This document shows positions 10,742 to 23,191 of a DNA stretch of 64,000 nt, piece after piece. The stretch lies in NCBI GenBank assembly GCA_948099385.1, contig CANUEZ040000129.1, forward strand, positions 992,001 to 1,056,000, written 5' to 3'. The notes beneath the pieces are model-generated. The model worked only from the letters and a program-made list of their open reading frames with translations, was not told the origin of the DNA and searched no databases. Source of the DNA: Fasciola hepatica. Its lineage: Eukaryota; Platyhelminthes; Trematoda; Plagiorchiida; Fasciolidae. Both the position numbers and the translations under genes were made by a program. How positions within the stretch are numbered: position 1 is the first letter of the stretch; the number at the start of each line of letters is the position of its first letter.

Positions 10742-11761
10742 GGTTACATGATACATGAGCGTGGTTGTAAAGTAAGCTAATTATCATCTTTAACACAATT
10801 CAGTCATTTGTGCAAGTATTACGCGGTCAAAGTTGACTCATCCGCCTGCTCGTCACCCCTCTTTCTTCCAAACACTAAATATGAAGTAGGCTGGACGTAG
10901 TGTCTTCCGTGGGGGTTGTACGTGCGCGATCTGCAAAGACAGAAAGAAAACTTGGTGAACGCAGAAGTTCAGTAAGTACATGAGCAAACATCAACACTTA
11001 CACCGATAAAGATGGGTGTGGTGATTTGTCTGATCGCGTTACAAGTGAAGCACTTAAGACTCTTCTGCTTAAGTTCCTACAGTCAGCTGCTACGGATATC
11101 CCAGCTCGTCTTCATTTTTCGCCCTGTACTACGGCTAACACCGTGAAATAATTTATCAACCCTAGATGCTGTTTCGTCGAGCGCTTGGTCTGTCGCGTAA
11201 ATTAGTGGAATAAGTTGAACGTAATTTGCGGGGAAAGATAACCAAAGGAAATTTTTGCACAGCAGGTGCGGTCTTACCACTTTGAGACCAAGTGGAGAAT
11301 CGCATATCGGTGATTCGAATGGGGCGTCATTTTGCATCGAGGTAGTTGAACACAAAAGAAAACGTTGAATGGAAATGGTCATTAGAGATTGACCTGATCT
11401 GATTGCGGTCATTTGTGGGTCTCAAACTGGCACAGGTCCGCTATTGACGGTCAAACTCATTCGCATAAAAGGGTGTGATCAATCAGTCTGTTGCCGATGA
11501 TTCGCCAGATGGGTAATTCAATTCCGATCGGGTTTTATGGAAGACATGTTCATCGATGTTCACGCATTTTTAGAAACTGATGACTGAAAAGACTTCAGAT
11601 TGAGCTCATTATTTCGGCGTTTTATTATCGGCTTTATCAGCTATCTTTTGTTACAGTGTCTCAGTTTAATAAATGAATAATTTTCCTACGCTCCCCTTTT
11701 TGTTACTTGATTTGAACAATTTTCATTTTCTGTTTCTCTCTCTTCGCGCTTCTTCCCACAG
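10742..11761. other. Non-coding DNA upstream of host exon, ending in a splice acceptor
   Basis: No host exon was recognised apart from a possible donor (gtaagtac) near 10973. A gypsy gag scrap occupies 11083-11290. The last about 80 bases are pyrimidine-rich and end in CACAG at 11761, a good 3' splice site for the exon at 11762. Confidence 0.5.
11083..11290 (-). pseudogene. Possible Gypsy gag fragment
   Basis: The minus strand reads LLCKNFLWLSFPANYVQLIP then DQALDETASRVDKLFHGVS, which resembles the 'LRELFLQRLP..V..IL.....L..LA..AD..' segment of Gypsy gag proteins (compare the intact gag at 36318-37139, LWVQRLPPNIQALLEV). Only this segment is readable. Confidence 0.42.
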
Positions 11762-12157
11762 GATCGTCAGGTTGCGGTACTGCATTTTCCGAGGCTGAAG
11801 AATGTTTGGTTCACCCCACTCACTATCATAGACTGGGTGAAAATGAGGCCACTTGGGGCCGCGCTCCAAGTTGGACATCAGAAAAGATGGAAAAACCGAA
11901 CCGCACCTCAGAACTCCAGGATGGAAGTGTCACAGGACCGAACCCATCTGCAGCGACGAAAATTGTGACTGAGAGTGGAAGTGTCGCCGAAGCTAAGGTT
12001 GGGGCTGAGACTGAAGCACCCGCAGGGTTTACTGTGGAGGAAGAACAATTTACAGCTGCAATAGCTCCCCGTGTAGGCGAACTAGAATCCACTTGGGGCA
12101 AAGCTCAAGAACCGGATTCAGAGTTCCCCGCACTCGATGTGAAGTCAGGGGACGACG
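11762..12157 (+). CDS. Internal exon of an unnamed host gene (phase 1-1)
   Basis: I do not recognise the protein. The exon is 396 nt, bounded by CACAG at 11761 and a donor G|GTAATG at 12157/12158, with an open frame throughout (first full codon 11764). It encodes a hydrophilic, Glu/Ser/Thr-rich segment with a twice-repeated motif: EATWGRA near its start and ESTWGKA near its end. The downstream frame after the donor is intron readthrough. Splicing to 14914 keeps frame (G + TG = Val). No domain, membrane segment or catalytic motif is visible. Earlier exons must lie upstream, possibly outside the window. Confidence 0.6.
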
Positions 12158-14913
12158 GTAATGAGCATCTGTCTGTCTGTTTTTCTATTTGTTCGTGTGT
12201 ACGCGTGCGTGTTAGTTCGCCAATTCTTATCTTTATCCGAAATCCCCCCTCCAAAAAAGCCCCGGAAAGTGATGATAGTTGACAAGGGTGATTAAACTCC
12301 GTTGGTTTCTGCAGATCGCCTTCACGCTAGTTGTTTTTCAATCACTTGGTTGTATTGGTGTTGAACAATCAGTGCCGCGCCTCATTTCAGCAAGCTCAAA
12401 TTGTTTGCATCTGTCGTTTATCCCGTTTTTGACGGTGCCTTATCCCTAACAGCCTTATGAGCGCCGTTCTCTGTTGTCATTCGGACATGTGGGACAAGTG
12501 CTGCGCATGCCCTCACTTAGAATTCCTTGACGCGTAATGTTTGCTGAGCGTGGTTAGTGGTTGGAAGATGGCTAAGCGCCATTCCACGTGATGGAAGAAA
12601 AGTTTGAAAAACCTAACGGGTGGATTTAGTCATGCGGGGCGTGTTCGGCTTCCTGGTTGAGGTCTAAGAGAGCCTTCCCCCCCCCCCCCATTCAGTGGTT
12701 AAATACATTGGTTGATGTGGCTGGGCATCGCGATCAGTGGCGCTTTTATTCGCAAATTTTCTTCGTTGACTTGACAGTATTATTTGTAGTTCTCTTATTA
12801 CTCTGTTCGTACTCTTGTTTTTCTCCGTTATTCCCATTCAGAGATATGGAAACCAAAGCTGCCGCATAGTGCATAGTTAGTAGGTGTCTGAACAGAACTG
12901 TCATTCGGATCGGATTTTCCCCGGAAATGATCATAACTTCCACGTAATAGGCCGATCGGCTTTTAGACGCCATCACAGTTCCCAAAATGTTGTTACTGTA
13001 TCTAAGTAAAAGTAGGCTTAGGCAAAAAGTTGAATGTACTCACTAAACCTAACAAGTTGGGTGCAAAAATCCGCCTCCGTAATATCCACTCAGAAAATGC
13101 GCGGATCGACGCTGTATGTCCGTCGTTTGCTATGTGTTCTCGCTTGCCTGTGTCCAGTCGTCTGGTTTTGGGTTGGTTTAATCCAGTCTGAAGGCGTGTG
13201 AATGTGCTATCAGAGTAAGGGAGTGAGTGTCCTGAGATCGCTCGTTGTATTGATTTTAGACGCTTTTGAGTTGACTAAATCCGTTAGGCGGATGAGCCGA
13301 AACTCACAGAATGTTCGCACAGAAAGCTGCAGGTTTAATTTATTTTGGTGTAAGTAGTATGGTATTGTTTCTGGAGCATAATCTATACCGTCCTTCTTGT
13401 GGCGTCTTTGCTTTGATAAATCTCTCAAGGTGACCATAATGATTGTATGCCTAACAAGAAGTTGGACGCTTAGTTGCATTCACATAACCTAATCATCATA
13501 CTGCTACCATATTTTTTTTACTTCTTTTCCTACTTTGCCACGCTATTGGTACATTTTATTTCTTAGTTAGGCTGCTGCTGAAAAGTAGCAACCAGAATAA
13601 GCACAACCCAATAACCACTTATGGTTATTCCAATTTAACTGGATTCATTGAAGTCCTTCACATTCAGGAGCTCAAAGTGAATATACAACATTAAACCACA
13701 AACGGGCTAGCGATAAACACTGTCCCAGTGGATGACACCGCTGGTCGGATACTACATAAGTTGCTATTCGACTCGAGTTTTCTATGCAAGGCCATACTAA
13801 ATTGACCAACATGGCCCGTTTATTCAAAATAAACGGCTTGCGTAGACAGCTATATCCGACCACTTTGTGGTTAAAAAAGCACCTTGAAATGTATAATTTG
13901 CAAATTCCGGTGTCGTCCACCGATTTCTCAGGCGGACAATGCCACTCAATATTTCTCCCGAGAATCCAGAAAAAGCCCAAATTTAACTACTGCAGTATTA
14001 GGAATTCAAAGCTCCAGGGCTGTAACTGTTCCCAAAGAACACACTGCACATGACTTACGCTTGTTTTTTCATATAGTTCCTATGTTCATCCACCTCTGTA
14101 ATCGCCACCAATTGCTTTTTGTTGCTCATCTTCGGTGTATGAGATTTTAAATTTTAGACCTGATAAACAGTGAAGGTGATTCAAATGCATATTTTTCGTC
14201 CGTAGATATCTGATGTTTTCCTGTGGGGCCAAACTCTATTCGCCTAAGTGACGTTGATCATTAGGTTTTTTCTGATCAAATTTCACAATCACGGAGTGAT
14301 TCACTCGAGTAACCTGAAGTACTGTTACCGAAAACTGCCCACGAACATCATCGTTCTTCTGCGTGCTACAGTATATTCCAAACCCAACGAATCCATCTAA
14401 CTCGTTAAAACACAACGTCGTAACCAACTGATATTTGAATATTCAACCCAGTCAGTCTCATTCTTTGAAAACTACCCTTTCTGTTAGGCAACGGAACAGC
14501 TGATTAAATTTTCATAGCCCTTAGTTCTGTAGGACGGGACGAATTCTTCACATGATCATCATAAACTGCGCATTACGCATGTCGGCCTACTTCATTCTCA
14601 CAATCATTTCTCACTGTCTTTTTATTCCCCACTTGTTTTCTGCTTTCCTGTTTATCCCAACCATCGAATCACCCCGATCGCATTCCTAACTGTGTGTGCG
14701 TGTTCGTTGCGCTGTCTTTTTTGCATCGTTTGTGTCTAACTCTGATTTTCGATCTCATCCCCGCTATACAAATGTCCTCATCGTGTTCATCTATTTGTAT
14801 TTTCATTAAATAATCCATCGGGGGACTGATGATGTTGCCCGCTTTTTTTTTACTCGTGCTTTTTTGCGGTTCTATAAATGACACTTTCACGTGGTTGGGA
14901 TTTTTTAACTCAG
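12158..14913 (+). other. Host intron containing a LINE 3' end
   Basis: Starts with GTAATG and ends with TTTTTTAACTCAG. It contains an RTE-like LINE 3' fragment (12460-12870) and otherwise T-rich DNA with no ORF I trust. The ATG-led hydrophobic stretch just before 14914 belongs to the intron polypyrimidine tract and is not a signal peptide. Confidence 0.55.
12460..12870 (+). mobile_element. RTE-like LINE 3' fragment inside the host intron
   Basis: Plus-strand readings include LFGHVGQVLRMP, a WLEDG-like block, then WLNTLVDVAGHRDQWRF followed by a hydrophobic tail, matching the end of the RTE relics at 8603 and 9181. A C14 tract interrupts it at about 12676-12689. It is 5'-truncated, and same-sense with the host gene. 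Confidence 0.65.
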
Positions 14914-15944
14914 TGGAGTGTTTAACCTCTCTGGAGTTAGAAGGCCCATCGTCTGAACCAAGCCCCATTAGCGAGTCAAATATTGAGACTACGAACATGC
15001 CAGAAGCTTTAGTGGTTCCAGCCCCCGCATGGGATGTCTCCGATTCGGACTCAAACCCGGCCTTGTTTGATGACATTTATGATCAAGCGTTAGGCGAACT
15101 GTTGGCCAATCGGATTCTGGGCCAACCAACTACCTCTCTAACACCGATTCCAGAAGTGTCCGAATATTCAGTTTTGTCTTCTTCTTTGGCCAGTGCTCAT
15201 CCCACCGGCAGCTGGGATAGCGGAGATCTCAGTCCATCAGGATCGATGGAGAGTCGTGCACGAGCCTCACGTAGAATGTTACATCAATTGTTGCAGCAAC
15301 TCCGCCAGCCAACGGACCCGGAATTCAGCTCGACTGAACCCCGTATGAGGGATCTGACCGGTAATGGGGATCCAAAGCGGCGGTCAACTGAAGGCCACCT
15401 ATTGGATTCAGTTACTCACGAACCGATTGGTGGTTCTCTACATACTCGGACTTCCAGCAGTCGTTCATCACTGGCTGACTTTCTGCGACTGGAAACATCG
15501 TGTGATAGTAGTCGGGGTGACCTGTCTGAGGAAGAGCGTCAACTGATTTCGGGCCAGTATGATGCCAGTCTGCGTGACCTGGTAGCTGGTATTCAGGCCT
15601 TGCAACGTCAGCATTTAGAGGATGCTCATGGTGCAGCAGCCTTGGCTTCGGTCGAGAGCAGCTCGGGTAGTCATTTAGCTATGGGCTCGGGGGATGCCGA
15701 GGGTCGGATTGGTGCCGGTCATCAGGAGATGACCCGTACAGCAGAAGGTAGCGCCACAGTCTCATTGGTCGCGTCGCTTATGGCGGCGCAAATGCAGCAA
15801 TTGATACAATCCGTGTCGGCCAGTTCTTCCAGTATTAGCTCTCATCCGCGCTCTTCCGTAAGCGTCTCATCAGTTCCGTCGCATACAACTTCGTCAGATA
15901 AAACCACTGAAGAGTGGGTTCGAGATCCGGCCCAGACGAGTTGA
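14914..15944 (+). CDS. Terminal exon of the unnamed host gene: Ser-rich protein
   Basis: Follows TTTTTTAACTCAG and joins exon 11762-12157 in phase. It codes for about 343 residues and stops at 15942-15944 (after WVRDPAQTS). The protein is low-complexity, rich in Ser, Glu, Gln and Gly. Possible amphipathic helices are FDDIYDQALGELLANRIL near its start, RRMLHQLLQQLRQ in the middle, and VASLMAAQMQQLIQSV before a Ser-rich tail. These might be docking helices (for example of the kinase-anchoring kind), but that is speculation. The long open frame in transposon-rich DNA, its position behind a good acceptor, and matching phase support a real gene. I cannot assign a family. Confidence 0.62.
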
Positions 15945-18900
15945 CGTTGTTTTACACATCCACTTCGATGTGTTCCACTCCATTTTTATACTGTCTTCTA
16001 AACCGGTAAGTCTGTTGAAGTCGGCGTTTTTTCGCATCGACTCATCAGATTGTGGTATTCGGAAGAAGCCTTTAAAAAACACTACACTGTTTAAATTGAT
16101 CCGTTGTATTGATGCCCTGATCTACCTGCCTCGGCTGGAGCAGTCACATTGTCGTTTGTGACTGTATATGACCACGCGTCCGATTTTTTGCGTTGGAAGT
16201 TAGATGGTTGCTCGTTTGTCTACATAATGGGTGAACAGGTCCCTTATATTACGGGAGAAACTGGTTGCTCAAACCGACCAAGGTTCTTATTCGGCACAGT
16301 CTGCCTTTTTTATCTGTTGTTTCTAGTTTTGTCGTTACTCGATGAAGTCTTAGGAGCCGCAGGTAACCATCAGAAATCGAGCATTTTAGGAAATTAATCT
16401 TCCTCCTTGCGCCACTATTCATTCCTCTCTCGTTTTCCTGTGGAGGCATTCCTGATACGAACTGCAGGCTCTTGGATCATGTCTGTTCGGTTTACGTGGC
16501 TGCGTCGTTTTCCTATCAACCAGACAAATAGAACTCGGTCTCTGAGAAGAAAGACGCTTAATTACTAATTACTTCTTTGTTTTGTGCGCCTGATTTCTTG
16601 TATGAAACTGAGTGATCTTTCTGATTCATCATTCCTTCCTCTAGGATCATGGTAAACACAAAGTGCAACCTTTACTCCCTGCTTTATGTGTAATGCTGGC
16701 ATGCGAATCACAATACCTCCGTATCTGTTATACACCGTGACTTGCGATGTTATACTGCTCCATCTGTCACTCCTACGCTATACTTCATTAGTGCTGTGCG
16801 TTCGCCAAAAGTATTGTAGTGTCCCATCAGATATCCTCGATTGTAAATCAGGTCAGTATGAATTCTGTTGCAAACGTCTGTTCGCATCAGAGCCCACCGA
16901 AATCACTCCCGTTGTTGGAACACGATTTGTCACGTTTCCGATGTACCGGAGCAGCGTCAACACTAGTCTAAATGAGATGTAGTGACTATTGTTCTCCGAC
17001 TTTAAGAGATCCTTGGGTCCCGTCTGACAAGATGCTCAGTGATCAGTGTCGCTGTGTGGAAAAGTGTCCGTGGACGACTAAACGTGTGTCTGTTGATGTC
17101 ATTCGTCCTGCTGCTCGAAACCAATCCCTATCCTTGTAACGTTTGTCTGCCAATTTTGCTTAAGTCTTGTTTCGTGCCCAATGTTTTTCTGTCAACGTAA
17201 TATGGTTCTCATCACTTCTCGGCGTGTAGCGAGACACAAGTTGCATAAAAACGACAGTTTATTCATGCAGTACGTTGGCACATGTGACTGGATGTGGTTT
17301 CTTTTATCACGAACCTGGCAGCCTGGGTGGAATAGTTATCGTTTCTTTTTGTCTTCTCCTCGTGTGATAATGTTCTCACTTGTCATTGTTCACACTGCGT
17401 CTAGTGGGCGTTGATTACCAGCTAACACCATTCGTCTATGTTTGTTTGATTACAGTCTGTTCGGTAATGCCTAACTATCCGACGGTTGCGTCCCAAGGTT
17501 TTTTTTAATTTCGCAGCAAGCTTCTTCCGTTACATACTTACATCTATATCATCCTTTCTATTTATGTTTCAGATGCGTTCTATTCGGTCCAGTAAAATTC
17601 GCTTTGTGGTCTTTTCATCTCTAAATGGAGCTTCTCCATAAATCACCCTCGTTCAGCTTTTCAGAAGCCTCCCCGCTCCGCGTGAACGTATGAACCAAGC
17701 CGGGGTCATATAGGCTATTCGCCCCGTCACTTCGCCGCGCTGGTGTACACGTTGCACGCGAGCTTGATCGTGACGTTTACGTATTCAATCTAGTCCGAAC
17801 CGTTTTCAAGTCGGTTCGGTTCAGTTTGTTGCTCGCACTTTCGCTGTTTTCGTTAATGACCACGGCCGTTCGCAGAGCCACATACGCCGCTCGTTTTCTA
17901 CTTGGTCGCATTAATACATATACACGCACACTTTATGGTCCTCTTAAGGCTGTTGTTGCTATCTAATTTTTTTGTCCTCGTTATGACTGTTCACGCTTCG
18001 TTGTGTACGCTTCATCGTCGCCAGTGATAACAGCATTGTCTTTATTACTATCAACTTAACCAATTCTATCCGTAGTAATCCTGTTAGGTTTCTTGAGCAG
18101 CACTCCCTGTTCTGCATGCTCCTTTGCGTATGTTTTTCCCGAAGAAGACATACGCTCCGCTATTCTAGAGAAATGCAGCGGGTGTGAAGTGTTAGCATCT
18201 TCTAGTTTTTCTCCTACCCATTCTTAACCGTTTTCTTAGTTCCCTCTCGAATGTATTTTTCCTACCCCCGTTTGATTTGACCTTTACACCGTTTACCGGT
18301 GATCATCTTCCTATCATGTGTAAAAACATATCAATCATGTGCAGCCAAAGTCACCCGTCACTTTGTGCTGTCCTTCATCACACCTCTGTTTACGTGCACA
18401 CATCTAGCAATTTTTAAGCCTGTTAGGCACTTTCTTTCCTGGTCCGTTCACTTTTGAAATGTTCTGTCCCCATATCACCAGCCTTCTGGACGCTGCACAG
18501 TCTGTTGCATGTGCGTATGCATACATTTCTGTTTAACTTTTTACGCGGACATGTGTATTCGGTGTCAACGATTGAAGGAATTTTGTCCCCGCGTTCAATC
18601 CACATAAGTACACTTAGCCGCTTTCGTTTACCTCAGCGCTCATACTTGTGTACGTATTCACTTTGTTCCAATATTTTTAATGAGCTTTTTCCTCGCTGTC
18701 TACGTCAACTTGAACAATTTAATACCCTATATTTGTTGCTGCTTTATAAATAATTACTTTGTTCCTTTTCGCTCGTTTGTTTGATAGCTATAAGATTATT
18801 GTTCTCCACTATGGACTTTTATTCTGGTCTTGTAAATGTAGTATTTCGTTGGGGGCAGTTTTACTGACGTCGCAGATGTCGCGAACACCTCGGGTGATTT

Positions 18901-19010
18901 GATAAAATGAGCCGACCGCTGCGTCGAGCAAAAACAGTTCCACATTCCGATACAAATACTTATGGTAAAATTTTATTATTTAATAGCAGCGTAGTCGAAA
19001 TCGTTGGTAG
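15945..19010 (+). other. Putative 3' UTR and T-rich intergenic DNA
   Basis: No convincing coding region on either strand; the short ORFs here lack splice context or domain content. The start is presumably the 3' UTR of the host gene, but I found no AATAAA signal close to the stop codon. Base composition is T-rich on the plus strand. Confidence 0.4.
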
Positions 19011-19055
19011 GTTGTCGACGTTTCGGTCAGCACGGGTAATCTTTTTCAAGACTGG
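19011..19055 (-). ncRNA. Degenerate Penelope-type hammerhead motif
   Basis: On the minus strand the order is CTTGAAAAAG, ATTACCCGTGCTGACC, GAAACGTC, GACAAC. In the Penelope-type hammerhead the matching parts are CUGAAGA, a helix II closing with GACC, and GAAACGUC before the cleavage site. The 3' half (GACCGAAACGTC) is canonical; the 5' core differs by about two transitions, so activity is doubtful. It marks a fragment of a Penelope-like element terminal repeat. Confidence 0.5.
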
Positions 19056-19355
19056 TTTTTCGATACACTCCGAACCGATCTCGGTTCTGACGCAAATGCT
19101 ACTTCCTTGGAATTTTTATGTGCTTTCTCAATACATTAGTATTTCATGACCGTACCACAGTTATTTGCTCATTTGTTATCTTGCTTTCAGTTTCGCGGAA
19201 AATTCTGCTGATAGGAACATAAGGATCGACGCGCGTGTTTTACGACGATCCGGGAAAATGTGCTCAAATTAACCCCACTAAATGGTCAAACAAGATATAT
19301 TGTTTTCGATGCTAGGGAGTCCGTATCTCACTAAAGATCTCTACATGACGCCGGA

Positions 19356-19359
<4 letters not shown>

Positions 19360-19451
<92 letters not shown>
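19360..19451. repeat. (TA)n microsatellite
   Basis: About 92 bp of uninterrupted TA dinucleotides. The Ile-Tyr ORF across it is an artefact. Confidence 0.98.
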
Positions 19452-19453
<2 letters not shown>

Positions 19454-22339
19454 TGCAAATACTTCGGTGGTTTTCTGCTCCATCATGCTATCAATTAGTA
19501 ATCAGTCATGTAGGTACTAGACCAATAGTCCGGTCAATCTGTTGAAAAGCAACCGAAGGCACCATAATGGGACCGAGCTAGAAGGTGTCGTTTAGTGGCA
19601 TCATAGAAAAAGAACAACTCCCGGACACCACTTTGAGAGCATTTCTTCAAGGTCTTACTTTAGAATTGAAACTGCAACCGTGTGCGTGCACATTTTACTG
19701 AATGTCTAAGGCACGAAGCGCCATCAGCGGCCTCGTTGCCTCACTGGCGTTGTTCGTTCGTCACGCACTAGTAAGAGTTTCACGACAACCAATGCAGTTT
19801 TTGCATCTGCCTACCAGCGTGAGTTTTTCTGTCATATCGACGGAGGTTTCTTTGGTATTCCGTATTAAGATCGAACAGAAAATAGCAAGTATTCGTCTAC
19901 TATAACGTCACCGGGCAGATGCCTGGTCAACTTGTTTTTGTGAGAACATGTCTGGTTCAAGTATTTTGGGCTAAGTTGTCCAATATGTGCATTGTAAGCC
20001 GTTCGAAGAATGTAGGTATTGACTTTGACTACTGAATTTCGTCCTAGTAGTCAATGGCTTGATGTAAATAATTGATCCAAAGAAATCCGTTGGGCTTTTC
20101 CCGGCTAGCTACCGTTTATCGATCAATGCAGCCGAACCACGAGCAGCTTGAGGCGGACTGATAAAACGAAGTTTTTTGTGCAGTGCGGAACTGAAGATGA
20201 TTATTGCCCTAAATTTACACTGTATCACTGCACATACTTGGTGTCTAGTCTCCACATTGTTGTATCATCTGAGTTCATTATTATGTTGGCTGAGATGTCA
20301 TCAGGTTGGTCGTTGATGTTGAATATCCACCTCCCGAGTTGCATAAAGCGTTTACTTGACTTGACTTTTGAGAAGTGAAGTCGGCACTGCCTTATACTGC
20401 AAAGAAATCTTCTAATGTTCAAGCTTAGCTCCAATTACTTCACCAAAACTGGTATGCGTGTCCTGTTCAGAAATGGAAGTGGCCGTGGTATTCCGTTTAT
20501 TCGTAAGCACAAACACAAAGCAGGCCGTGGGCCCGTAAGCGAGTAAAACATGCAAACCTTGCCGTGTTGTTTCCTTCATAAACGAGTTCGTCGGTCCTTT
20601 GTACTGCGTGTTGACTACCTGTGCAATACCAACACTCGGCACTGCGAACACGTTATGCAGAATGATGTTCACCACGACCCGTGAGAACGACAAGGCGATA
20701 GAAGGAGATAGCGGTCAGCGTCAATTTGTGAGAGCGAGCAATAACCCCGATCAAATAGCAGTCGCGCTTGTCAGTCGGTGTTTGGTAAGACAAAATGTGT
20801 TGAACGAACGTGAATCTTGTTGCGAGCAGGCAAGGGTGTCAGAGTTATAAGCAAGTGCAAGCACAAGACGAGATTACATTAGGGTACGCAAGGCCATTCC
20901 TCACATAACTTGTTCCGACTGATCAACAAAGTCCGGGATAGAGCTTGAGTCGCAACAACACTGTAGCAATACTTTTAGTGTACTAATCAGTCTATATGAC
21001 GCACTAGTTTAATGCCAGCACTGTCTAAGACGACACTAGGAATTGGGATAGGCGGAGGAGCGCGTTCAGATGAGAAGACAAAGGGATATGTACAATAAAA
21101 ATAAAAATGAAACGAATATATGATGCAATCTCACAATTGTCCACCTTTCTTGGAACCGGGATCTGAGCGCCAAGGAACCAATGTGGTCAGTTCAGTCTGA
21201 CAGCAGTTCGTCGAATCACTCAGGATGGTGCTCAGACGATTGCCAAACAAAGCCGCTGAAGCTTCCTAAATGAATTTTTTCCTTGCAGTTGAATCTGGTG
21301 GATGTGATTCCAAGACATTTCAAATCAGAAAGCGAGACCACGCCATAACGAGAGATTTACTGGCAGCATTTTTTGTATAACGTGATGGTGGTGTGCGTCG
21401 GCGCAACAAGGGATGTTGAAAATCATGGAAAGAGTCGAAAATGTACAGAAACCTACAGAAACAACCTTATTCATTCTTTCAAAACATTCTTGTTCAACTG
21501 GAATTTGACTGCTAAGTGCGGTTGGTATTTGGCCGTTGCGCGGTTCTCACATATGCCCTCGCACATACCCATTAGGCGATTCATCTGTATCGCCTTCTCT
21601 TTCTAATGGGTCGGGGGAAACACCGTTCTGGTCATACCGCTTTCGTAGTCTCCAGCATTGCAGTAGCCGATAGGTGGTACATGTATAGTGGAAAGGAATG
21701 CCGGAAGCTTTAACTAAGGTAACGACGTGACATGGTAACCGGCCACAGAACGTAAAGATTTATTGAGATTTGACATGAAAATTCAGCTCGCCATACCGAG
21801 AAAATCAAATGAACGGCTTTAGTCCAGATCCCATGCAATTCATCGCAGTTTTTATCTTGTATTTACCAAACAGTTTGTTTATTTCTAATGCGTTTAGGCC
21901 ACTAGTTTCCACGCAGACCATTACCCCTCGTCTGCACATCCGCGTGGTAATTTGTTTATCCACTTCCACTGCGTCACACAATTTTAGCCTTGTTTCAATG
22001 GCAAGTGTTGATTGACCTTGGCCGGTATCTGAGTGGGGTCCGTTTTCTGGTATTATCAGTGCGTAACGAACTCTGACTCCTCGCAGATTTCATCACTTAC
22101 GTAACCTCTCTTCTCCGTTGTGTCCCCATGTATCACGACCCACTGGTTGCCACAACGACTCCGTCGTTGTTGTTTCCTCAGATTAACGCGCCGCACTGGT
22201 CATAATCATATTCCGGGTCCTACAGAACAGGCATTTCTAACCACTCACTGTAGCCTAATCCTACAAACCCCAGCATACGTTAATACCATCACACCCACAC
22301 TGATAAAGCAAAAACATCGCTAAACCCTGCACACATCAA
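19452..22339. other. Non-coding stretch, nothing firmly recognised
   Basis: Several ORFs under 95 codons occur, the longest of note on the minus strand at 20412-20693, but none shows a domain, good splice sites or a transposon motif that I can support. Probably old repeat DNA. Confidence 0.35.
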
Positions 22340-23191
22340 CTTGATACTCAGGTACTGACTGCAATCATGTCAAGCCTTCAGGCTTACAGCCGCCCATTTT
22401 TTATAACCTACAAAACATCGGCAATATCATTCTTGGTAGACATCGGTGCACAGGTAAACACTATTCACCCCTACTCCACAGACCGCCTCGGTCGGTCAAG
22501 CATCTAGTTGGTCGCGTCTAATATGACATTTACCAAGACCTACGGTAAGCGTTCAATTACGGTGAACCTCGGTTTATGCCGTAATCTCCAGTGGGTATTT
22601 ATTATTGCTGACCTTATTCACTCGATCATCAACATTGACTTCCTTCGACGACTCAACCTCATGATTGATTCTTCCGGCTTTGGTCTTGTGGATAAGACTA
22701 CTCACGTCTCAACAAACGGTACACCATCAAATAAACCATCGCTCTCCGCAGTCCTCATCACTCTTGTCGTTACAAGGTGCTATCAGGAGCTCCTGTACAA
22801 GTTTCCTGGACTCTTCCAATCTCGGAAAGTGCTACCAGAGTTGTCAACCGACGTACTACATCATATAGTCAGAGTCGGTCCTCCGGTTCATTGCCGCGGT
22901 TGGCGCTTAGCGTCCAACAAACTCAAAACGCTAAGGCAGAGCTTTCCTACATGCTAGATCTCGGTATCATTAGACCATCTTCAAATTCGTGGGCCTCTTC
23001 ACTACATATGATACCGAAAAACCGGTTGATGACTTTTGTATTCGATTATAGCAGTCATGCCTACTACGCGCACAACTGATCAATATCTCCTTCATAAATA
23101 GGCATGCTCCTGATGGTATTTAATCATGCTTCATTCCCTGAAATTTTTGTTGACTTTTCGATGCTAATACATATCGATTGACCTTGCAAGG

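Noticed and set aside
14829..14913. ATG and hydrophobic stretch before the Ser-rich exon, resembling a signal peptide
   Set aside because: Polypyrimidine tract and acceptor (TTTTTTAACTCAG) place it in the intron; joining to exon 11762-12157 is in phase.
19282..19545. ORF with a long Ile-Tyr run
   Set aside because: Translation of the (TA)n microsatellite; no other coding evidence.
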